From contig NZ_CP180001.1 of assembly GCF_047528295.1 (NCBI RefSeq), forward strand, positions 806,001 through 870,000: a stretch of DNA of 64,000 bases, read 5' to 3'. The first letter of the stretch is position 1; each line of letters opens with the position of its first letter. The position numbers and the translations under genes were made by a program. This document shows positions 33,131-40,790 of the stretch, piece by piece. This stretch comes from Peptacetobacter sp900550335 (GTDB taxonomy: Bacteria; Bacillota; Clostridia; Peptostreptococcales; Peptostreptococcaceae). The notes below the pieces were generated by a model. It was not told the DNA's origin. It did no database searches and was given only the letters and a program-made list of their open reading frames with translations.

Positions 33131-34432
33131 TTATTTTTTGATTTTTCTTATAAGCATCATTCCTACAGATCTTAATGCAGCATCTGTACAATGGAATACT
33201 GGTACTTTAAGCTGAGGAGCACAAGACATTACAGTGTTTGAACAGTCTGTACAGTTACTTATAAGTATAGCTTCTGCACCAGCTCTCTTTAAGTTCATAA
33301 CTTTCTGAACCTGTCCTGGACAGTGTCCTGGGTTTTCACATTTACGAGAACCGTTTTTCATTTCTATAGCCTGTTTACAGTATTCTACACCAACTATTTC
33401 TTTAGCGCCCATACTTTCAGCTAACTGTTCTAGTCTTTCTTTGTTTCCACCACAAGCACAAACTAGAAGTCCCATTTTTTCAGGAGCTTTCCAGAATGGA
33501 TTAGTAACTATTATACCACCTGTAGTTTTAACAACTGGAGAATCTAAAGTAGTTCTCTTTCCAGTGAAAGGTCCACCCATTATTATTTCTCCGTATTCTT
33601 CAGTAGCTAATCCGCCAGCTCTTTCTATCATTTCGCCAACAGTAGTACCTATTGGAACATTTCTGAATGTTTTTATGTTGTCACCGTTTATTAAACCAGC
33701 AACAGTCATATCTTTGTCTATTAGAGGTTTTTTGAACTCTATAGCTTCCTGTATTCTATATAATGTTTCAAGGTTTATAACTATTGCATCAGCTGCAAGA
33801 GGTAAATCAGTTACGTTTAATAAAGTACCTAATGCTTCTCTTATTAAAGCTCTTTCTTCACCCATTGGGTACATGTTTTCAAGGCCATGTATAGTTATGT
33901 TATCGCAGTCTATAGCAGCTTCAAGTTTAGCTATTTCTTCTGTATGTAAGCTTTTTATACCTATTATAGCTTTTTCTGCATTAACCATATCCATTACAGT
34001 TTTAACGCTTTTTACTACGTATTCAGCGTTTTCGTTTATATATCTCATATTGTGATCAAGTATTGGTTCACATTCAGCAGCGTTTATAAGAAGTACGCCA
34101 CCTTTTTCGAATGGTTTACCAAGTTTTACGTGAGTAGGGAATCCTGCTCCACCAAGTCCAACTATACCAGCTTCTCTTACTAGGTCTATTGGTTCAGTTG
34201 AAGTTAATTCAACGAATTTGTCGTCCTGTTCTTCGTTAGCTTTTATAGTTATTTTTTTATCATCTATTGATTCTACAACTCCGTAGATACTAGCGTGTAT
34301 ATTCTGTCCAAGTTTTCCTTCAGGACATTTAGCTATAAGCTGTCCTCTTTTTACTTCGTCGCCAACAGCAACAACTGGTTCACTAGGTGCTCCAACACCC
34401 TGGCTAAGTAAAAAATCGTAATTTATCTGCAT
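33131..34432 (-). CDS. PrdC-like RnfC-family electron-transfer protein, cysteine form
   Basis: A 433-residue RnfC-like protein and paralogue of the Sec-containing PrdC at 38847. Shared parts: N-terminal barrel (QGVGAPSEPVVAVGDEVKRG), GIVGLGGAGFPTHVK, INAAECEPILDHN, NMYPMGEERALIREALGTLL, the SLBB-like stretch and GPFTGKRTTLDSPV. Where PrdC has Sec (NCED-Sec-TNTVM), this protein has Cys: ISNCTDCSNTVM. Extra cysteines (VCACGGN, KCENPGHCPGQ) match PrdC. It probably feeds NADH-derived electrons to a reductase, as proposed for PrdC. AAGGAGGATT ribosome site upstream. Single minus-strand gene, oriented away from the prd operon. Confidence 0.85.
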   Translation of the reverse strand: MQINYDFLLSQGVGAPSEPVVAVGDEVKRGQLIAKCPEGKLGQNIHASIYGVVESIDDKKITIKANEEQDDKFVELTSTEPIDLVREAGIVGLGGAGFPTHVKLGKPFEKGGVLLINAAECEPILDHNMRYINENAEYVVKSVKTVMDMVNAEKAIIGIKSLHTEEIAKLEAAIDCDNITIHGLENMYPMGEERALIREALGTLLNVTDLPLAADAIVINLETLYRIQEAIEFKKPLIDKDMTVAGLINGDNIKTFRNVPIGTTVGEMIERAGGLATEEYGEIIMGGPFTGKRTTLDSPVVKTTGGIIVTNPFWKAPEKMGLLVCACGGNKERLEQLAESMGAKEIVGVEYCKQAIEMKNGSRKCENPGHCPGQVQKVMNLKRAGAEAILISNCTDCSNTVMSCAPQLKVPVFHCTDAALRSVGMMLIRKIKK

Positions 34433-34906
34433 GTGGAATAATCCTCCTTAGTGTTCTTCAAATGAACCGATACACTGGAAAAACAGAAACAACAATGATA
34501 AGCAATTTTATAATGTTAGTTGGGGATTAACACTAAATGAAAATAGTTTAATCATACTTGTTTTTAAAAATGCTAAAAAATATAGCAAATCAAATACTTC
34601 TATATGAAGGATGGCTATATTTAAAAACTATAGTATGCATTTTTAATACAGATTATCAATAAATATAAAATAAAATCTATATAAAGATAGAATCCATTAA
34701 ATATTAAATCTATAAAATATAGAATATAGATTTAAATGTAATAATAGAATATAGATTTAAATATAATAAATATAATTAATTGATAACATACAAACTAATT
34801 AATTAATATAATTTAAAATCAACATAAATCACAAAGCCTAAAATAAAATATAAAAAAGCGCGACAGAAAGGGTGATTTTTATTCCCATTTATTATATAAT
34901 ACTTAT

Positions 34907-35016
34907 AGGCTGAGATGATTTGTTTTCCAGTTATCGGCTACGAAAGTTAAATTGAATTTTGGGAAGTCAAGTTATTTTTCGTATCTAGCATGAAACAAAT
35001 TAGTTTCAGCTTTTTT
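34907..35016 (+). ncRNA. Candidate orphan small RNA
   Basis: TATAAT at 34895-34900 (weak -35 TGATTT 17 bases upstream) is followed about 100 bases later by a terminator hairpin GCATGAAAC/GTTTCAGC with T6. No ORF lies between. The sequence begins with AGGCTGAGATGATT and contains CCAGTTATCGG. I do not match it to a known RNA family. Confidence 0.4.
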
Positions 35017-35401
35017 AATTAATAGCTCGTATAGTATGAAAGTTTTAACTTATCAAATCAAAACTTATTAAATATAAGCATCGTTTGATGTTGTCTGATT
35101 ATATTTGTTGACACATTCAATTTAAACCATATATGAATAATAGTCAATAAGCTAGACTATTGATATTTACGGTCAAAAAAATTACAACTTATCGAAAAAA
35201 TTTATAGTAAAATTAAATTTAGAATAAAAGTATTAGAAAAGACTGTAAAATAGAGAAAGTTATAGAATTGACAAGTAATACTATGATTGTTTATTTAATG
35301 CAAAATCAATAACAAGTTAAAAGCATATAGAAAAAAAGAATAAAGAAGAACAAAGAAAAAGAAAGAAAAATAAAATTAGTAAAAAATAAAATTAGTAAAT
35401 A

Positions 35402-35433
35402 AAAAAGGACAGTTAATATAAGCTGTCCTTTTT
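35402..35433 (-). terminator. Terminator of the TSCPD gene (bidirectional shape)
   Basis: Perfect stem AAAAAGGACAG/CTGTCCTTTTT, loop of 10 bases. On the minus strand it follows the TSCPD stop by about 50 bases; an additional weaker CCTC...GGAGG hairpin lies between. Confidence 0.8.
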
Positions 35434-35480
35434 GTATGTAGAAAATCCTCAGTTTTACTGGAGGCTTCTTTTAATTTTTA

Positions 35481-35729
35481 TTATAAGTTTTCTTTTATTG
35501 CTTTTGAAAGCTGGTCTGGACATGATGTAGGTCTGTTTCCACAAGTATTTCCTTCTAATAAATCAGCTACATGCTGAGCATCCATACCTTCTACTAATTT
35601 AGCTATACCTTTAAGATTTCCGTTGCATCCTGCTGTGAAAACAACATTGTGTAGTTTGTTGTTATCATCTATTTCGAATTCCATCATTTTGCAACATACA
35701 CCGCTTGGTGTGAAAGTAACTTTTTTCAT
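35481..35729 (-). CDS. TSCPD domain protein (TIGR03905-like)
   Basis: An 82-residue protein with the family signature: TPSGVCCKMMEFEIDDNNKL, FTAGCNGNLKGIAKLVEGM and the name-giving RPTSCPDQLSKAI. The conserved CC, C and TSCPD cysteines suggest metal or redox binding. Small TSCPD proteins relate to the C-terminus of B12-dependent ribonucleotide reductases; the function of the stand-alone form is unknown. Strong GGGGGAAAAT ribosome site. Confidence 0.85.
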   Translation of the reverse strand: MKKVTFTPSGVCCKMMEFEIDDNNKLHNVVFTAGCNGNLKGIAKLVEGMDAQHVADLLEGNTCGNRPTSCPDQLSKAIKENL

Positions 35730-35768
35730 TATATTTTCCCCCTATTAAGTTAGTTTATTCAATAAAAT

Positions 35769-35788
35769 AAGGGACAAAGTCCCTTTTT
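35769..35788 (-). terminator. Possible terminator of the DUF4364 gene
   Basis: Stem AAGGGAC/GTCCCTT with loop AAA, between the DUF4364 stop and the TSCPD start. On the minus strand the T-tract is interrupted (TTATTTTATT). Confidence 0.5.
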
Positions 35789-35920
35789 CATTTTAAGATT
35801 ATAACATATATATTATTGTAGAGTAAATAGTTAAAAAGCAACTTTTTTAATAGTATTAATTTATTTTTGTTATCATTCAAGGTTAGTTTATAACGGTATT
35901 AGTTTACTTTTTATTAAGTA

Positions 35921-36460
35921 TTAATTTTCTCTTTTTTCTATTAAAAGAGAAATTATCTCTGTATACATTTCAGAAGCGTTTTTCTTCCAATTATTACAGA
36001 TGCTATTTGCCTGTTTTTCTGATGAAACGTTTAAATTTAAGTCTATAAGATTTGACTGATCCTCAACAACCCTTAAATTTACTATGTATTCATTATCACT
36101 TTGTTTTACAAAGCTAGATTTTATCTGAGTATCTGCAAGGAGATTTCCTTTATTATCACAGATATATTTATCAACCTTATCCATTACAGTCTCTGGTATT
36201 CTCGAAACAAAGTAATCGTGTGATTCTTCACCGTTTAATGTAAGAGTATAATACTCTCTACCAGATTCTTTGTATGTTGTTATAAGCTTGCTGTCGGTTA
36301 ATTCTGAAAGTAGAGATTGAAGAGAAAAATAATTCATCATCTCTGTATCTAGTACAACCTGAGTTATTTGAGAATTTGTTAAAGGCATATTTGCCTTCTT
36401 TAATATATGTAAAATCAAAAGCTTATGATATATAATTTCTTCTGACGAGTTTTCGAACAT
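35921..36460 (-). CDS. DUF4364 family protein (winged-helix-like)
   Basis: A 179-residue protein: KLLILHILKKANMPLTNSQI, then FSLQSLLSELTDSKLITTYK and a REYYTLTLNGEE beta-wing. This is a winged-helix-like N-terminal half followed by a conserved alpha/beta region typical of DUF4364. It is commonly near metabolic regulators in Clostridia; probably a DNA-binding protein. ATG 36460 is chosen because GGGAGTGG lies just upstream; a GTG at 36478 precedes the ribosome site. Divergent from prdR. Confidence 0.8.
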   Translation of the reverse strand: MFENSSEEIIYHKLLILHILKKANMPLTNSQITQVVLDTEMMNYFSLQSLLSELTDSKLITTYKESGREYYTLTLNGEESHDYFVSRIPETVMDKVDKYICDNKGNLLADTQIKSSFVKQSDNEYIVNLRVVEDQSNLIDLNLNVSSEKQANSICNNWKKNASEMYTEIISLLIEKREN

Positions 36461-36671
36461 TTTACCACTCCCTATCACAAAGTATATAATATTATATTAA
36501 ACTAAAACTGGGTAAATTTAAAGAGAATTTACATATTTTTAAATTGGATAACACATAAGATAGCATTTAATTGTGATATAATTAAAAGAAGAAAAAGTTG
36601 AGAGGAAATTGTAATTAAAAAAGTCTACGTGGTGAGTTAATAGAGTGAGTGTAGATTGGAAAGGAGCAGAT

Positions 36672-38426
36672 ATGTTTTCTATACCAGAACTTAAAAAAGT
36701 TGAAGATGTTATGGATATAACATTTAACACTATAAATGAAGAAGAGCCTGTAAAAACAGTCGTCAGTGAAATTATAAAATCTAATAAAAAGACTCTTATA
36801 GTTACAGACGAATTTGGAAATATGAGCGGTGTTATTTCGATGACAGATATACACAACTTAGGGCTGTTAAACTCTGGAAATGAAAATATAAAAATAAAGG
36901 ATATAATGAAGAAAAAAATTATATCCGTAGAAAAAGGTACTTTGCTAGATGAATGTAGAGACCTTATGATAAAGGAAAATATAGGGATTTTACCTGTTTT
37001 AGAAGACGGAAAGGTCGCTGGAATTTTGAGACAGGAGCATATAAGAGACTACCTTTATATGCAGCTTGAGGATTATGGAATAACTTTAAAGTATATAATT
37101 GGACAAATTAAAGAAGGAATATGTGCGGTAAACGATGAGGGAATAGTTATACTTTGGAATAATTTTATGGAGCAAAGATACGATATAAAATCAGAGGATA
37201 TAGTAGGAAAGCACATAAGTAATTTTCTAGAGGATACTGTTTGTGAGATGGTTCTTAGAAGAAGGATAGGTATAAGTGATGTATATTCAACACATAAGAA
37301 GCAAGATATGTATGGTCTTGTTCATGCAAACCCTATTTTCTTTGGAGGAGAGTTTGTAGGGGTTGTATGTACGGAGCTAGATATTACAGAGGCTAGAAAC
37401 TTATCTTTTGAACTTGAAAAGACAAACGAAAAGCTTAAATACTTTCAGGATGAGGTGAAAAACCTATCTAGTGGTATATTTGAAAAGATTTTAGGAAAGA
37501 GCGATAAGATAGAAAAAGCAAAGGCTATTGCTAAACAGGTTGCAAAAACTAGCAGTAGTATATTTATTTGGGGAGAAAGTGGTACAGGTAAGGAAGTGTT
37601 CTCTAGGGCTATACACGAGCAGAGTGGTAGAAAAGGAGCCTTTGTTCCTGTAAACTGCAGTGCAATCCCAGCAGAATTATTTGAAAGTGAGTTCTTTGGA
37701 TATGAGTCTGGAGCATTCACTGGAGCCAATAAAAAAGGTAAGAGTGGTATTTTTGAATTGGCAAAGGATGGGACAGTTTTCTTAGATGAAATTGCAGACC
37801 TTCCTTTAAATATGCAGGCAAAACTTCTGAGAGTCCTTCAAGAAAAGGAAGTAAGAAGAGTCGGTGGAGAAAAAACTATTAAAATAAATCCTAGAATTAT
37901 CTCTGCAACCAACAAAGACCTAGAAAAAATGGTCAAAGAAGAAAAGTTTAGAGAGGATTTATATTATAGATTAAATGTAGTTGAGATACAAATCCCTCCT
38001 TTAAGAGAGAGAAAAGAGGACATAGGAATATTACTTCATTATTTCTTGGACGAGATGTGCAGAGAAAATGGTAGACCTCCTCTAACTTTAAGCAAAGAAG
38101 CTTATAAGATTTTAGAAAACTATAGATGGAAGGGAAATATAAGAGAGTTAAAAAATACTGTAGAAAATATGGTTGTATTATCGGATTCTTCTATTATAGA
38201 AAAGGATGCAATACCTAATTATATAGTAGAAAGTTCAAAATCTGACATTGAAGAGGAAGAGTATCCTCTAGATCTTACAGCAGCTACAGAAAAGTTAGAA
38301 ATAAAAAATATAAAAAAAGCTTTGGAGATGTCGAATGGAAATAAAGCAAAAGCAGCAAAAATTTTAAATATACCTAGGACAACTCTATATTATAAGTTAG
38401 ATTTGTATGGAATTAATGCTAAATAG
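36672..38426 (+). CDS. prdR: PrdR: sigma-54-dependent proline-responsive activator
   Basis: A 584-residue enhancer-binding protein. Order: two CBS repeats (about 5-125; DVMDITFNTINEEEPVKTVV and IKDIMKKKIISVEKGTLLDE), a PAS domain (about 130-245; GICAVNDEGIVILWNNFMEQ), and the AAA+ module. That module has Walker A GESGTGKEVFSRA, sigma-54 contact loop ESGAFTGANKKGKSG, Walker B GTVFLDEIADLP and RLNVVEIQIPPLRERKEDI. A Fis-type HTH ends the protein (NKAKAAKILNIPRTTLYYKL). The CBS-PAS-AAA-Fis layout is that of PrdR, which in C. difficile activates prd genes with proline. The sigma-54 promoter and dyads just downstream are its likely targets. ATG 36672 follows AAAGGAG; a GTG at 36645 is less likely. 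Confidence 0.9.
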   Translation: MFSIPELKKVEDVMDITFNTINEEEPVKTVVSEIIKSNKKTLIVTDEFGNMSGVISMTDIHNLGLLNSGNENIKIKDIMKKKIISVEKGTLLDECRDLMIKENIGILPVLEDGKVAGILRQEHIRDYLYMQLEDYGITLKYIIGQIKEGICAVNDEGIVILWNNFMEQRYDIKSEDIVGKHISNFLEDTVCEMVLRRRIGISDVYSTHKKQDMYGLVHANPIFFGGEFVGVVCTELDITEARNLSFELEKTNEKLKYFQDEVKNLSSGIFEKILGKSDKIEKAKAIAKQVAKTSSSIFIWGESGTGKEVFSRAIHEQSGRKGAFVPVNCSAIPAELFESEFFGYESGAFTGANKKGKSGIFELAKDGTVFLDEIADLPLNMQAKLLRVLQEKEVRRVGGEKTIKINPRIISATNKDLEKMVKEEKFREDLYYRLNVVEIQIPPLRERKEDIGILLHYFLDEMCRENGRPPLTLSKEAYKILENYRWKGNIRELKNTVENMVVLSDSSIIEKDAIPNYIVESSKSDIEEEEYPLDLTAATEKLEIKNIKKALEMSNGNKAKAAKILNIPRTTLYYKLDLYGINAK

Positions 38427-38533
38427 TAAAGCTTATAAAAATTTTATATTTTGTTAATAGAATTGATAGAATAATAAGAAAACTATAAAAAAAAGCTATA
38501 ATAAAATAATTTTACTAAAATCTATATAATAAT

Positions 38534-38673
38534 GTCGAGTTTTTGACTTTATGTCTAAATTTCGACGAAAGTTATATAATTATCTAACAAATAGCTAAAA
38601 ATAGGCAACTATTGTATGTTGAATATAAAAAATAAGTGATAAAATTATAAAAATGTCGGAAATTAGACATAAA
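38534..38673 (+). promoter_or_regulatory. Putative PrdR enhancer sites upstream of prdC
   Basis: Three dyads of form GTC-N8-GAC at 38534-38547, 38553-38566 and 38655-38668. The second and third are inverted copies sharing 17 of 19 positions (TTTATGTCTAAATTTCGAC versus the complement of the third). They sit 120-250 bases upstream of the sigma-54 promoter, the normal distance for enhancer sites. I infer PrdR binding. Confidence 0.65.
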
Positions 38674-38787
38674 ATGAGTTGAAAACGCTTGTAATTGTCA
38701 CTTGAAATTGTTATAATAAAGTTAAAGATGGAACTAAAGATTGAGTGATTCCAATGACACTATAGAAAAAAACATTAGCTGGAAACT

Positions 38788-38805
38788 TTGGCATAGGAAT
38801 TGCTT
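38788..38805 (+). promoter_or_regulatory. Sigma-54 promoter of the prd operon
   Basis: TTGGCATAGGAATTGCTT matches the -24/-12 consensus with GG (38790-91) and GC (38802-03) separated by 10 bases. It lies 41 bases upstream of the prdC start. Confidence 0.88.
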
Positions 38806-38846
38806 ATAATTAATAGTGCGACAGATTAATATGGGGGTGATTTAAT

Positions 38847-40139
38847 ATGGTACTTAGATTAGAACTAAGACAGCATGTTGGTGCTCCTTGCCGGCCTATA
38901 GTAAGTGTTGGGGAACATGTAAAAAAAGGTCAGCTAATAGCAGAACCAACAGGTCTAGGTGCTAACATCCATTCTTCTGTATACGGAACAGTTAAAGATA
39001 TAACTGAAACAGCTATACTTATAGAAGCGGATGAAGAACAGCCTGAAGAATTCGTTAAGATAAAAGATACAGAATCTAATCTTGACGCAATAATAGAAGC
39101 AGGTGTTGTTGGAGCAGGTGGGGCAGGATTCCCAGCTGGTATAAAATTTAAAGGTGATATAGAAGGTGGTTACGTAATAGTAAACGCAGCTGAATGTGAA
39201 CCTATACTTGCACATAATATGGCATATATAGAAGATCACGCAGAAGAGTTAGTAAGAGGACTTAAATATCTTCTTGAAATAACTAAAGCTGCTAAAGGTT
39301 ACATAGCTATAAAACCTCATCACACAAAACAGCTTTTAGCTCTAGGAAAAGCAACTAAAAACGAAGATAATATAGAAATAAAATATCTTCCAAATATGTA
39401 TCCAGCAGGAGACGAAAGAGTTATAGTTAGAGAATTACTAGGAGTTGAACTTGAACCAGGTCAGCTTCCAAGTGTAGCAAAAGCTATAATATCAAACGTT
39501 GAAACTGTGAAAAATGTAGTTGCAGCTATAGAAGAAAGAAGACCAGTTATAACTAAAGATTTAACAGTTGCTGGTAGAGTAAAAGATGAAAGTGCTCAGA
39601 CTGGTAGAGTATTCTTAAACGTTCCAATAGGAATGCCAATAAGCTACTTCATAGACCAGTGTGGTGGAATATTAGAACCATATGGTGAAATAGTTCTTGG
39701 TGGGCCTTTCACAGGTAAACACGGAGAATTAGATTCACCTGTAACAAAAACTTTAGGTGGTATAATCGTGTCTATGCCATTAATACAGGAAAAAAGAAAA
39801 TTAGGAATCATCTGCTGTGAATGTGGAGCTCAGGAAGCAAGACTACACGAAATAGCTTCTCTTATGAATGCAGAAATAGTTGCAGAAGAAAGATGTAAGA
39901 GAATGACAGATGATGGTAGAGGAAGATATAGATGTTCACTTCCTGGTATGTGTCCAGGACAGGCAGAAACAGTTCTTAAACTTAAGAGCCAGGGTGCAGA
40001 AGCGTTACTAATAAGTAACTGCGAAGACTGAACAAACACAGTTATGCAAGTGGCACCTAGGTTAGGATTGCCTGTATATCACAGTACAGATCATTCATTA
40101 AGAGCAGGCGGACATAGATTATACAGAAGAAAAAAATAA
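38847..40139 (+). CDS. prdC: PrdC: selenocysteine-containing RnfC-like electron donor for proline reductase
   Basis: A 430-residue protein read through the in-frame TGA at 40029-40031 as Sec395: AEALLISNCED-Sec-TNTVMQV, then APRLGLPVYHSTDHSLRAG and TAA at 40137. Two facts show the TGA is coding: the downstream part aligns with the Cys paralogue at 33131, which has Cys at this place, and a hairpin follows at 40052. RnfC-type motifs: GVVGAGGAGFPAGIK, NAAECEPILAHN, NMYPAGDERVIVRELLG, GPFTGKHGELDSPV, CCECGAQ and SLPGMCPGQ. It transfers NADH electrons toward PrdAB. GGGGGTGA ribosome site; first gene after the sigma-54 promoter. Automatic annotation would cut it at residue 394. Confidence 0.93.
40052..40072 (+). 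promoter_or_regulatory. Candidate SECIS hairpin of prdC
   Basis: GGCA-CCT-loop AGGTT-AGG-AT-TGCC forms a bulged stem-loop starting 20 bases after the UGA, the right distance for a bacterial SECIS element recruiting SelB. Confidence 0.6.
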
Positions 40140-40186
40140 AACAAATCTTATAATCTAATAAGATAGTAAACAGGGGGTTTATTATT

Positions 40187-40627
40187 ATGTCTATAACAAT
40201 CGAAACAGCAAAAGCTCATGCAAATGATCCAGCAGTTACATGCTGCAGATTTGAAGAAGGAACAGTAGTTGAACCAGCTAATCTAGAAGATCCAGCTATA
40301 TTCCCAGATTTAGTTGAATCAGGATTACTAGTTCTTCCAGAAAATACATTAACAATAGGACAGATTTTAGGAGCTAAATTAACTAAAACTTGTGATGCTT
40401 TAACAGCACTTACTCCAGACAATGCTGAAGGATTCTCTGCAGGAGAAGAAGAAGCAGCTGAAGAAGAAGTTGAAGTTGTAGAAAGCGAAATAGTAGAATC
40501 TAATCCAGTTGCTTCAGCAGCAACAACAGTAAGTGTAAGTTCTGGATATTTAAAACTTCACATCGGGGAAGGAAAAGATATAGACTTACAGATTCCATTA
40601 GGTGTAGCAGCAGCTATGGAATTATAA
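40187..40627 (+). CDS. Stand-alone PrdA N-terminal domain paralogue
   Basis: A 146-residue protein nearly identical to the first 85 residues of PrdA (SITIETAKAHANDPAVTCCR, then EPANLEDPAIFPDLVESGLL). A Glu-rich linker and a short GYLKLHIGEGKDIDLQIPLG follow, matching PrdA up to about residue 146, where PrdA continues and this protein ends (AAAMEL). So it is a complete copy of the N-terminal module with its own GGGGG ribosome site and stop. It lacks the pyruvoyl-forming region and cannot reduce proline alone. Possible roles: structural extra subunit, or regulator of PrdA assembly. Between it and prdA is a perfect GC-rich hairpin. Confidence 0.85.
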   Translation: MSITIETAKAHANDPAVTCCRFEEGTVVEPANLEDPAIFPDLVESGLLVLPENTLTIGQILGAKLTKTCDALTALTPDNAEGFSAGEEEAAEEEVEVVESEIVESNPVASAATTVSVSSGYLKLHIGEGKDIDLQIPLGVAAAMEL

Positions 40628-40680
40628 TAACCAAGTGAATTATTAAAATTCAAATATATATACAAAAACATAGTAATCTA

Positions 40681-40704
40681 CCGGTGCTCTAAAAAGAGCA
40701 CCGG
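40681..40704 (+). other. GC-rich perfect hairpin inside the prd operon (no T-run)
   Basis: CCGGTGCTCT-AAAA-AGAGCACCGG: a 10-bp perfect stem with a tetraloop in an AT-rich spacer, followed by ATAATC rather than Ts. More likely an mRNA processing or stability element than a terminator. Confidence 0.7.
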
Positions 40705-40790
40705 ATAATCAAAGTACAAGTTGCTTATTACAAAAGAGTGCTTGAACTCAGATTAGATAAAAAAAATAAAATTTTAGGAGGTATTTTGCT

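Larger units (their letters stand above)
34433..35480. other. Kilobase intergenic region between the PrdC paralogue and TSCPD genes
   Basis: No protein gene seen in about 1,050 bases. It holds a candidate 110-base RNA (34907-35016), a TTGACA box at 35118 with a weak -10 and a small hairpin AATAGTC/GACTATT downstream, and the terminator at 35402. Confidence 0.5.

Noticed and set aside
33441..34055. Long plus-strand open frame opposite the PrdC paralogue
   Set aside because: Antisense shadow of a strongly conserved gene; composition follows the codon bias of the other strand and there is no ribosome site.
34907..35016. TPP riboswitch, because of GGCTGAGAT
   Set aside because: The second conserved TPP arm and a thiamine gene downstream are missing.
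40187..40627. Assembly duplication of the prdA 5' end
   Set aside because: The two copies differ at many third positions and in linker and C-terminus, and each has its own ribosome site.
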